Assembly: GCA_004298295.1 (NCBI GenBank)
Contig: SCUH01000193.1
Span: forward strand, 1 to 14,771
Length of the DNA: 14,771 nt
Origin: Betaproteobacteria bacterium
Lineage (GTDB): Bacteria > Pseudomonadota > Gammaproteobacteria > Burkholderiales > SG8-39
Direction of reading: 5' to 3'
Position numbers and translations under genes: made by a program. The notes below the pieces were generated by a model, which had not been told where the DNA came from, made no database searches, and worked only from the letters and a program-made list of their open reading frames with translations. Below, in pieces: positions 8,127 to 13,792 of this stretch; positions within the stretch are counted from its first letter, which is position 1; every line of letters begins with the position of its first letter.

Positions 8127-9223
8127 GCCGCCGCGCCAGGCACGAGTCCCGCGTACAACTGCTGCAGCCCGCGCGCCATCGCCTCGATGCCGTAGGGTTC
8201 CGCACTTGCCCGCGCTGCAGTCTTCAGGTCGCGGTCATGCGCGCGCTCCGCGGCGCGTCGCATCAGCGCAGCGAGGCCGGGCGCGTCGGCTGGCTCGCAG
8301 AGCCAGCCGTTCTCGCCTTCGCGGAGCAGCTCTGCGGCGCCGCAGCGGCGGCTGACGATGATCGGCACACCCATGGCGAGCGCCTCGAGCGCGGCGTTGG
8401 GAAAAGGGTCGTAAAGGGTGGGAAGGATAAAGCAATCGGCTGCGGCGTAGAGCGGGCGCACGTCTTCGACGCCGCCGAGCAGCTGCACGCGCCCGGCGAC
8501 GCCCAGCCGCCTGGCAAGCGCGGCAAAGCGCGGCGCCTCGCGATCGCGCCCCGCCACCACCAGCTGCGCCTGCGGCACCAGCGCCAGCGCGTGCAGCGCG
8601 GTGTCGAGCCCCTTGCGCGCGAAGCCCGAGCCCACGAACAGAAACCTGGCCCCGCCGCCGCGCTCCCCCGTTGCGGCGGCCGGGCGGAAATGCTCCAGGT
8701 CGACGCCGTTGTAGATCACCGGAAGCTTTTCCTGCGGCAGGCCGAAATGGCGCTGGATGTCGGCGCGCACCAGGTGCGAGTTGCAGATCACGGCGCGCAA
8801 CGACGGGTGCGCGAACAGGCGGCGTTCGGCCTCGCACACGTAGCGGTGGTAGGGGTTGGCGCCGATCGCCAGGCGCTCGAGCGGCGAAGCCGCGGCCACG
8901 CGGTACTCGAGCCACTGACGGTGCACGCCGTCGCCCGCGCGGTACACGGCGCAGCCCGGGATGCGCTCGTGCGACTGCACCAGATCGAAGCGCTCGCGCT
9001 GCCACGCCGCGCGCGCGGCGCGCGCGAAGCCGGCGTCGCGCCAGAGGCTGCCGAGGTAAGGCGGATCGACGATCAGCACGCGCCGGCCGGGCGCCGCGTT
9101 CCAGCGGCGCGTGATAAGCGTCACCTCGGCACCGGCACGCTCCAGCGCCGCGAGCGCGCGCTCGACGAAGCGCTCGGCGCCGCCATAGGGGTTATAGCGC
9201 TGCCGGACGAGCGCGATCCGCAC
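8123..9223 (-). CDS. WaaG-like LPS core glycosyltransferase (GT4)
   Basis: A 366-residue GT-B enzyme. The N-terminus MRIALVRQRYNPYGGAERFV is nearly the classic WaaG/RfaG start. IYNGVDLEHFRP (170-181) is the interdomain linker. FLFVGSGFARKGLDTAL (194-210) holds the donor-phosphate Arg/Lys. The catalytic motif is YDPFPNAALEALAMGVP (271-287), with Asp272 and Glu280 in place of E-x7-E. WaaG adds the first outer-core glucose to HepII of LPS at the cytoplasmic face; that exact activity is inferred. The start is the GTG at 9223, directly after an in-frame-unrelated TGA, and no strong Shine-Dalgarno is seen. It overlaps msbA by 4 bp. It is the first gene of the - strand LPS set and lies 94 bp downstream of the btuB-like gene on the same strand, so some transcription could arrive from there. 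Confidence 0.88.
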   Translation of the reverse strand: MRIALVRQRYNPYGGAERFVERALAALERAGAEVTLITRRWNAAPGRRVLIVDPPYLGSLWRDAGFARAARAAWQRERFDLVQSHERIPGCAVYRAGDGVHRQWLEYRVAAASPLERLAIGANPYHRYVCEAERRLFAHPSLRAVICNSHLVRADIQRHFGLPQEKLPVIYNGVDLEHFRPAAATGERGGGARFLFVGSGFARKGLDTALHALALVPQAQLVVAGRDREAPRFAALARRLGVAGRVQLLGGVEDVRPLYAAADCFILPTLYDPFPNAALEALAMGVPIIVSRRCGAAELLREGENGWLCEPADAPGLAALMRRAAERAHDRDLKTAARASAEPYGIEAMARGLQQLYAGLVPGAAA

Positions 9224-9243
9224 TCAGTGCGCCCGCATCGGCA

Positions 9244-9259
9244 GACACCGGAGGGTGTC
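9244..9259 (-). other. Small hairpin between btuB-like and waaG-like genes
   Basis: A 6-bp stem GACACC/GGTGTC with a 4-nt loop lies in the 94-bp gap between the two same-strand genes. No run of T follows it on either strand, so it is not a convincing intrinsic terminator. It could slow read-through, be part of a Rho-dependent end, or mean nothing. Confidence 0.3.
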
Positions 9260-9317
9260 CTGCAGCATGCGCGCAAGATACACCAGCGCGTCCGCTGCCG
9301 CCGCGCGCGGCCGGTGC

Positions 9318-11294
9318 TCAGTCGAGGCGCCAGGCGAGCGTGCCGTAGAGCGCGCGCCCCGGCGCGGGGAAGGCACTGAAGCTGTCGGCGAAATTCCACA
9401 CGCCATAGCTGTAGTACTTGCGGTCAAAGAGATTGCTCACCTCGAGCGCGAGCTCCACGCCGCCGACGCGATGCTCGAGCTTGATGCCCGCAAGCACGTA
9501 GCCGGGCTGCAGCCTGGAGAACGTGTTCGCCTGGTCATTGTCGTAGCGCTGCCGGCCGACCCAGCGCAGGCTCGCGTTGGCGCGGCTGTGCGGCGCAAAT
9601 TGCCACGACGCCACGGCGGCGGCGATCGCGCTCGGCACCAGCGGCACGTCGCGGCCCGAGACGTCGATGCCGGCGTAGCTGCCGGAGCGGAAACGCGCTT
9701 CCAGCAGTGCCAGCGCCGCATTCAGTTCGAGGGCCGGCGCTGCCCGCCAGGCTACCTCGAGTTCGAGGCCGCGCCGCTCGGTCGGCGACAGATTGATGTT
9801 GGCGAACACCAGCGGGCTGAAATAGATCTCATTGCGCAGGCGCATCGCGTAAGCGGCAGCGCGCGCGCGCAGCCCCGCGCGCTCGTACTGGGCGCCCAGC
9901 TCGACGGCACGCGCCGTCTGCGGCTCGAGCAGATGCTCGGCGCACGGCGGGAAGAAGCAGGCGTTGTCGTCGAAGTTGGCGACGCGAAAACTCCGGCCCG
10001 CGCGTGCGTAACCCCACCAGCCGTTGCCGATGCCGTGCCGCGCCGCAAGTTCATAGGCCTGCAGCGTGCGCCTCGCGCTGCGGTCGTCGGCCGGAAACAC
10101 CTGCTCGGCGAGGCGGTCGCGGTGGCGCTGCACCCGCGCGCCGCCGACGATGCGCGTCGCCGGCGCCACCCAGAAGCTGCCTTGCGCGTAGAGCGCAGCG
10201 TTGCTCAGTTCGCCGGCGCGCTGTGAAAACGGCGCTCCGATCGCTGCGGGACTGGCCGCGCTGCGCGTGGCGTAGTCCCAGCGCTCGAAATCGGCGCCGA
10301 GCACGATTTCGTGGCCGCGCCCGAGGGCGTCGAAGGCGAACTTCGCGCGCGGCGCAAAGCTCCAGCTTTCGGCTCGCGTGTCGGTGTAGAAGCCGCCGAA
10401 CAGCGCGAAAAACGCATTGGCGCGCCGATCGCGGTAGGCCAGGTCGGCGGAGAGTTCATGGCGGCCGGACCGCCAGGCGCCGCCGAGCACGACCTGCCCG
10501 CCGTGGCGCCGGCTGTAATCGTCCGGGGTCAGCGTCTGCCGCGGGTCGGCGGCGATCTGCGCTTCGGTGAGAGACCCCGGCAGGCGCAGTGTCTGCTCCT
10601 CGTAGCCGAAGCGCAGATAGGCGCGGGCGTCGCCGCCTTGCGCGTCGAGGTTGGCCGCGAAATTGGTCTGCTGGTAGCGGTTGTTGCGCCGGTAGCCCTC
10701 GGTGTCTTCATCCGAGAGCGCGAGCGACAGGCCGAGTCGGTCGCCCTGCCGCGCGAGGCCGGCGCGCAGCTCGCGCGTGCCGTAGCCGCCCGCGCGTCCC
10801 AGCGCATAACCGCTCAGCTCCCCCGTGCGCGGCCGCCGCGTAATGATATTGATGGTGCCGCCGCTCGCACCGCCGCCGTACAGGACGGCACCGCCGCCGC
10901 GCAGGATCTCGATGCGCTCGATCGCTTCGAGCGGAATGCGGCTCAACTGCGCCGGCAGCTGCTCGTTTTCCGAGATGCGCACGCCGTCCAGCAGCACGAG
11001 CGTATTCTGGTCGCCGGTGGCGCCGAAGCCGCGCAGATCGATCTGCGCATTCGGCGTGCCGGCGTTGTCCCGGATCTGCAGCAATCCCGACTGCGCGAGG
11101 ATTTCGGCGAGGTTCGACGAGGCACTCCGGCGCAGGTCGGCGGCGGTGATCACGGTGACGCCGATGGGCAGTTCGCGCCGCGTGTCGGGAAATCGCGTTG
11201 CGGTGATGATGACGGCGTCTTCGGCCTGCGCGTGCGCGGCCGGCGCGGCAAGGATGGCAACCGCGGTGCAGCAAGAGGCAATGGGTCGGCGCAT
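9318..11294 (-). CDS. btuB: TonB-dependent vitamin B12 receptor, BtuB-like
   Basis: A 658-residue outer-membrane receptor. Residues 1-22 form a signal peptide ending AHA before QAED. A TonB-box-like stretch EDAVIITATR (25-34) follows. The plug domain runs to about 155, with LPIGVTVITAADL, QIDLRGFGATGDQNTLVLLDG (85-105, in two adjoining parts), IERIEILRGGGAVLYGGGASGG and INIITRR, all standard for this class. The rest is a beta barrel ending in LYGTLAWRLD. It would bring cobalamin through the outer membrane using TonB-ExbBD energy. The ATG at 11294 is chosen because GGGGAG lies 6 nt upstream and a signal peptide follows at once; in-frame codons further up lie inside the riboswitch. The B12 riboswitch and the divergent BtuF-like gene argue for a cobalamin substrate rather than iron-siderophore. 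The last residue is Asp, not the usual aromatic. Confidence 0.9.
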   Translation of the reverse strand: MRRPIASCCTAVAILAAPAAHAQAEDAVIITATRFPDTRRELPIGVTVITAADLRRSASSNLAEILAQSGLLQIRDNAGTPNAQIDLRGFGATGDQNTLVLLDGVRISENEQLPAQLSRIPLEAIERIEILRGGGAVLYGGGASGGTINIITRRPRTGELSGYALGRAGGYGTRELRAGLARQGDRLGLSLALSDEDTEGYRRNNRYQQTNFAANLDAQGGDARAYLRFGYEEQTLRLPGSLTEAQIAADPRQTLTPDDYSRRHGGQVVLGGAWRSGRHELSADLAYRDRRANAFFALFGGFYTDTRAESWSFAPRAKFAFDALGRGHEIVLGADFERWDYATRSAASPAAIGAPFSQRAGELSNAALYAQGSFWVAPATRIVGGARVQRHRDRLAEQVFPADDRSARRTLQAYELAARHGIGNGWWGYARAGRSFRVANFDDNACFFPPCAEHLLEPQTARAVELGAQYERAGLRARAAAYAMRLRNEIYFSPLVFANINLSPTERRGLELEVAWRAAPALELNAALALLEARFRSGSYAGIDVSGRDVPLVPSAIAAAVASWQFAPHSRANASLRWVGRQRYDNDQANTFSRLQPGYVLAGIKLEHRVGGVELALEVSNLFDRKYYSYGVWNFADSFSAFPAPGRALYGTLAWRLD

Positions 11295-11300
11295 CGAATT

Positions 11301-11306
11301 CTCCCC
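11301..11306 (-). promoter_or_regulatory. Ribosome binding site of btuB-like gene
   Basis: GGGGAG on the - strand, 6 nt before the ATG at 11294. It fixes the start codon. It sits directly against the 3' side of the hairpin at 11307-11324, so access to it could be controlled by the riboswitch. Confidence 0.75.
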
Positions 11307-11324
11307 GGCGTCGTCCCCGACGCC
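11307..11324 (-). promoter_or_regulatory. Expression-platform hairpin of the cobalamin riboswitch
   Basis: A perfect 7-bp stem, GGCGTCG/CGACGCC, with a GGGA loop, lies between the B12 box and the Shine-Dalgarno of the btuB-like gene. No T-run follows, so it is not a terminator. Its place next to GGGGAG suggests translational control: in the B12-bound state the loop could pair with the C-rich stretch of the aptamer, as in known loop-loop contacts of this class. That pairing is inferred. Confidence 0.6.
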
Positions 11325-11347
11325 CGAACAAGGGTTGAAGGAAGCGC

Positions 11348-11565
11348 GGCAAGGCCGGTCTCCGGACTCGCGAGTGACGGATGGCGTCCGCCTGGCGCAC
11401 GGCCTTCCCGCGAAGCCAAAACGCTTCGCAGTGGCCGGGGTGTGCGCCGCCTCGCTTACCGTTGCGGGGGCAGTACAGGGATAGCGGCGCCGAAAAGACC
11501 CTCGCCGCGCACCTGTTTCCCGTTTCATCCCGCGGGAACGGAACTCCCGGCGGGACACCTTGCAG
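11348..11565 (-). ncRNA. Cobalamin (adenosylcobalamin-type) riboswitch
   Basis: Read on the - strand, the leader of the btuB-like gene has the conserved cobalamin aptamer parts in order: a 5' GGTGTCCC, GGGATGAAACGGGAAACAGG (P3/P4 core), CCCGCAACGGTAAGCG, GGCCACTGCG, GGGAAGGCCG, and the B12 box AGTCCGGAGACCGGCCTTGC near 11349-11368. The segments occur at normal spacing over about 215 nt. The family binds adenosylcobalamin or related corrinoids and lowers expression of uptake genes when B12 is plentiful. The absence of a T-tract and the hairpin next to the ribosome binding site point to translational control. The 5' boundary is approximate; the -10 box at 11580-11585 would start the RNA near 11573. 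Confidence 0.95.
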
Positions 11566-11579
11566 CGTGCAGCGCCGAT

Positions 11580-11585
11580 ATTATA
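11580..11585 (-). promoter_or_regulatory. -10 box for the btuB-like riboswitch transcript
   Basis: A perfect TATAAT on the - strand, placing the transcription start near 11573, a few bases before the first conserved riboswitch segment. No good -35 is seen at 16-18 bp (closest TCAACG, at 18 bp). The -35 region would fall inside the first codons of the divergent btuF-like gene, so the two expression signals overlap. Confidence 0.65.
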
Positions 11586-11593
11586 GGGGCGCC

Positions 11594-12466
11594 ATGCGCA
11601 AAACGTTGATCGCCATCATCCTTGGCACGAGCATTGCCGCGAGCGCCGAAGTGAGCGTCCGCGACGACTACCGGAACCGGATCACGCTGCAGGAGCCGGC
11701 GCACCGCATCGTGAGCCTGGCACCGCACCTCACCGAACTGCTCTACGCCGCAGGGGCGGGCGATCGCCTGGTCGGCGCGATCGAGCACAGCGACTACCCG
11801 GAGGCGGCCAGAAGACTGCCCCGCGTCGGCAGCGAAACCGGCATCAATCTGGAGGCCGTGCTGCGCCTGAAGCCCGATCTGGTGGCCGCGTGGCCGAATG
11901 CCGGCAGCCGCAGGCAGATCGAGCGCCTCGCCGCGCTCGGCATCCCGGTGTATCGGTCCGAGCCGCGCGAGCTGGACGACATCGCAGTCACGCTGCAGGC
12001 GCTCGGCGAGCTTGCGGGAACCCGCGCCGCGGCCGAAGCGGCGGCGAAAGCCTTCCGCGCGCGTGCCGCCCGACTGGAGCGGGAGCATTCGGCCAAGCCC
12101 AGGCTGCGCGTGTTCTACCAGGTCTGGGACCGCCCGCTCATGACCGTCAACGGCGCGCACCTGATCAGCAAGGTGATCCGGCTGTGTGGCGGCGAGAACG
12201 TGTTCGCGGCGCTGCCGGTCATTGCGCCGCCGATCGACCGGGAGGCGGTGCTGCGCGCCGACCCCGAGGTGATCATCGCGAGCGGCGCCGACGGGCGCCG
12301 CCCGGCCTGGCTCGACGATTGGAAGGCGTTTTCGCAGCTGAGCGCGGTCAGGCGGGGCAGCCTCCACGCCGTGCCGCCGGAGTTGATGCAGCGCCACACG
12401 CCGCGCATTCTGGAAGGGGCCGAGCGCCTGTGCGCGCTCTTCGATCAGGCCCGCGCCAGGCGCTAG
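11594..12466 (+). CDS. btuF: Cobalamin-binding periplasmic protein, BtuF-like
   Basis: A 290-residue protein of the class III periplasmic binding fold. A short signal peptide (1-18, MRKTLIAIILGTSIAASA) precedes EVSVRDDYRNRITLQEPAHR. The two lobes start at RIVSLAPHLTELLYAAGAGDRLVG (38-61, in two parts) and RLRVFYQVWDRPLMTVNG (near 170-187). Conserved BtuF-type marks are LKPDLVAAW (92-100) and CGGENVFAAL (198-207). It would capture B12 in the periplasm and pass it to the BtuCD ABC transporter, which is not in this window. The ATG at 11594 is chosen because the signal peptide follows at once and AGGGGC lies 4 nt upstream. It is divergent from the BtuB-like gene with only the riboswitch between. 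A siderophore- or haem-binding protein of the same fold is possible but less likely here. Confidence 0.88.
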   Translation: MRKTLIAIILGTSIAASAEVSVRDDYRNRITLQEPAHRIVSLAPHLTELLYAAGAGDRLVGAIEHSDYPEAARRLPRVGSETGINLEAVLRLKPDLVAAWPNAGSRRQIERLAALGIPVYRSEPRELDDIAVTLQALGELAGTRAAAEAAAKAFRARAARLEREHSAKPRLRVFYQVWDRPLMTVNGAHLISKVIRLCGGENVFAALPVIAPPIDREAVLRADPEVIIASGADGRRPAWLDDWKAFSQLSAVRRGSLHAVPPELMQRHTPRILEGAERLCALFDQARARR

Positions 12467-12517
12467 CGCAAGGTCAGGAAACACTTTCAGATTCGGGTGC
12501 TATTTCTTGACCTTGCG
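12467..12517. repeat. 15-bp inverted repeat directly after btuF
   Basis: The arm CGCAAGGTCAGGAAA begins at the base after the btuF stop. TTTCTTGACCTTGCG (12503-12517) is its reverse complement, with one mismatch that becomes G-U in RNA. The 21-nt loop is AT-richer than its surroundings. No T-run follows on either strand. It could be a transcription end, an mRNA 3'-stabilising stem or an operator. The right arm contains TTGACC, the proposed -35 box of the next operon. Confidence 0.75.
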
Positions 12518-12535
12518 GCAGAATTGCAAGATATT
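12507..12535 (+). promoter_or_regulatory. Putative sigma-70 promoter of the zapB-like/zapA operon
   Basis: TTGACC (12507-12512), a 17-bp spacer and GATATT (12530-12535) in a notably AT-rich patch. Transcription would start at about 12541-12543, right at the GTG start codon of the small gene. The -35 box lies in the right arm of the inverted repeat. Confidence 0.45.
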
Positions 12536-12543
12536 GTGCGACC

Positions 12544-12735
12544 GTGGAAGCCGAGTTCGCATCGCTCGAAGCCAAGGTGGCGCAGTTCGTCAGCCTGTGC
12601 GAGCGGCTTCGCGGCGAGAACGTCGAGCTGCGCCAGCAGCTCGCCGCTGCGCAGCAGGAAAGCCACCGCCTGAACGACCGCATCGACTCCGCCAGGGCAA
12701 GGCTCGAGCAGCTCATTGCCCGACTGCCGGATTGA
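12544..12735 (+). CDS. Small coiled-coil protein, ZapB-like (TIGR02449 type)
   Basis: A 63-residue acidic/basic coiled coil with no membrane segment. Heptads of Leu/Val run almost end to end (FASLEAKVAQFVSLCERL, then ENVELRQQLAAAQQES). This length, composition and position directly before zapA match the small TIGR02449/ZapB-like family of beta- and gammaproteobacteria, thought to help Z-ring assembly. The start is a GTG at 12544 with no Shine-Dalgarno; no in-frame ATG lies downstream, and the next GTG (12577) would remove the first heptads. The proposed promoter would make the mRNA nearly leaderless. Its stop is 4 bp before zapA, so the two form an operon. The function is inferred from the family. 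Confidence 0.8.
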   Translation: MEAEFASLEAKVAQFVSLCERLRGENVELRQQLAAAQQESHRLNDRIDSARARLEQLIARLPD

Positions 12736-12739
12736 GCCC

Positions 12740-13051
12740 ATGCCGACGGGCGCCAAGTCCCTCGAAGTCAACATCTTCGGCCGCAGCTACAAGGTGGCCT
12801 GCGAGGACAGCGAGCGCGAAGCGCTGCTGCAGGCGGTGGCCTACCTCGACGCCAAGATGAACGACGTGCGCAAGTCCGGCAAGGTTTCCGGCACCGAGCG
12901 CATCGCGGTCATGGTCGCGCTCAACATGGCGCACGAGCTGCTCGCGACAAAGCTGGGCACCGGCCTGGACGTCGGTCAGGCGAAACGCCGCATCGCCGCC
13001 ATCGAGTCGAAGCTGGACGCGGCGCTCGCCGGCCAGGAAAAACTCTTCTAG
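12740..13051 (+). CDS. zapA: Cell division protein ZapA
   Basis: A 103-residue protein with the ZapA fold. LEVNIFGRSYKVACEDSERE (7-26) is the N-terminal beta-hairpin domain. AVAYLDAKMNDVRKSGKVSG (33-52) leads into the GTERIAVMVALNMAHELL helix (52-69). A C-terminal coiled coil runs to QEKLF. ZapA tetramers cross-link FtsZ filaments and promote Z-ring formation at midcell. The ATG at 12740 starts just before the first strand; codons ahead of it lie in the end of the preceding gene. Length and motifs are normal. It shares an operon with the small coiled-coil gene upstream, and the 6S RNA follows, an order known in many proteobacteria. Confidence 0.95.
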   Translation: MPTGAKSLEVNIFGRSYKVACEDSEREALLQAVAYLDAKMNDVRKSGKVSGTERIAVMVALNMAHELLATKLGTGLDVGQAKRRIAAIESKLDAALAGQEKLF

Positions 13052-13054
13052 CGG

Positions 13055-13060
13055 TACAAT
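13055..13060 (+). promoter_or_regulatory. -10 box of the 6S RNA gene
   Basis: TACAAT, 5 of 6 matches to consensus, begins 3 bp after the last base of the zapA stop codon. Its spacing fits an RNA 5' end near 13067. No good -35 is seen 16-18 bp upstream, where the DNA is zapA coding sequence. Confidence 0.5.
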
Positions 13061-13066
13061 TCCCCG

Positions 13067-13249
13067 CCCCCTGCCGTGCGCGACACGGGCCTTATTTTTC
13101 CGAACCGATAGCTTCCTGAGGTTGCGGATCCAAGGGTCACTGTTGTGATCGTCCCACGCCTGGCGTGCCGGATGAACCTGATGTGACCGGTACGCAACCA
13201 CCCTGTTTGGCAGGGTTCGGGAGCCGGGTCCACCGGCATGCGCGGGGGG
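13067..13249 (+). ncRNA. ssrS: 6S RNA (SsrS)
   Basis: The gap after zapA can fold into the 6S shape of about 183 nt. The ends pair as CCCCC (13067-13071) with GGGGG (13245-13249) and TGCCG (13072-13076) with CGGCA (13234-13238). A large open bubble follows (about 13090-13119 and 13200-13221). The inner arm is GGTTGCG (13120-13126) with CGCAACC (13193-13199) and GGTCAC (13135-13140) with GTGACC (13183-13188), then a capped apical hairpin. 6S RNA mimics an open promoter, binds sigma-70 RNA polymerase and holds it in stationary phase. The position directly after zapA is the classic one. Primary sequence identity was not tested, so the call rests on structure, length and position. Confidence 0.85.
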
Positions 13250-13270
13250 CACCACCGAGGCAACCACGAC

Positions 13271-13307
13271 GCGCTGCAAAGCGGCAGTCGCTGCCGCATT
13301 GCAGCGC
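13271..13307. repeat. Strong 37-nt hairpin between 6S RNA and the EVE gene
   Basis: GCGCTGCAA (13271-13279) pairs with TTGCAGCGC (13299-13307), and GCGGCAG (13281-13287) pairs with CTGCCGC (13291-13297). This gives 16 base pairs broken by one A-A mismatch, around a TCG loop. No T-run follows, so it is not a standard intrinsic terminator. It may end or protect the 6S precursor, structure the EVE leader, or be a REP-like repeat. Confidence 0.8.
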
Positions 13308-13330
13308 CAACGTTTGGGAAAGACGGAGCG

Positions 13331-13792
13331 GTGAATTACTGGCTGATGAAATCCGAGCCGGACGATTGCTCGATCGAGGACGCGCTGGCGGCGCCCGGCG
13401 CCACCGTGCCGTGGAGCGGCGTACGCAATTACCAGGCGCGCAACTTCATGCGCGACGCCATGCGCCTGGGCGACGGCGTCCTGTTTTTCCATTCGAGCTG
13501 CAAGGCGCCGGGCATCGCGGGGCTGGCGGAGGTCGCCTCGGCGCCCTATCCGGACGCGAGCCAGTTCGATCGCAAGAGCCCCTACTACGACCCCAAATCG
13601 ACGCGTGCTGCGCCGCGCTGGGTCAACGTCGACGTGCACGCCCTGCGCAAGACGCGCCTCGTCGGCCTGTCCGAGCTGCGCCGCCAGCGTGCGCTCGCGA
13701 ACATGTGGGTCCTGCGGCCCGGCAATCGCCTCTCGATCACGCCGGTGAGCGCGGCCGAATGGCGCACCATCACCGCTAAACTGCTGGCGTGA
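13331..13792 (+). CDS. EVE domain-containing protein (PUA-like)
   Basis: A 153-residue protein that is nearly all EVE domain. The family start NYWLMKSEPDDCSIEDAL (2-19) is followed by the aromatic-cage core WSGVRNYQARNFMRDAMRLGD (28-48, in adjoining parts), then VLFFHSSC, GIAGLAEV (61-68), RWVNVDV and a C-terminal LRPGNRLSITPVSAAEW. EVE domains are PUA-like and recognise modified bases in DNA or RNA; the ligand of stand-alone bacterial members is not settled. The GTG at 13331 is chosen because homologues start at this NYWLMKSEP, and GGAG lies just 2 nt upstream; a longer frame back to 13238 would run into the hairpin and the 6S RNA. Its stop overlaps the hemE GTG (GTGA), suggesting coupled translation. 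Confidence 0.92.
   Translation: MNYWLMKSEPDDCSIEDALAAPGATVPWSGVRNYQARNFMRDAMRLGDGVLFFHSSCKAPGIAGLAEVASAPYPDASQFDRKSPYYDPKSTRAAPRWVNVDVHALRKTRLVGLSELRRQRALANMWVLRPGNRLSITPVSAAEWRTITAKLLA

Noticed and set aside
4435..8195. Long + strand frames opposite msbA and its neighbours (655 and 503 codons)
   Set aside because: No recognisable motif; the opposite strand carries complete MsbA and GT4 proteins with all catalytic motifs.
5269..8205. A single open frame of 978 codons on the - strand
   Set aside because: Its first part is msbA read in a wrong frame (Ala/Arg-rich, no motifs). The true gene begins at the GTG at 6375, where GT4 motifs start.
9297..9314. GC-only palindrome near the btuB-like stop as a terminator
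   Set aside because: It is an alternating CG run without a loop or T-tract, common by chance in this DNA.
8237..11609. + strand frames opposite the WaaG-like and btuB-like genes
   Set aside because: Low-complexity translations; the - strand encodes a full receptor with signal peptide and plug, and a riboswitch.
13238..13330. Upstream extension of the EVE protein
   Set aside because: The extra residues are translated from the 6S 3' end and the hairpin; the family N-terminus begins exactly at 13331.
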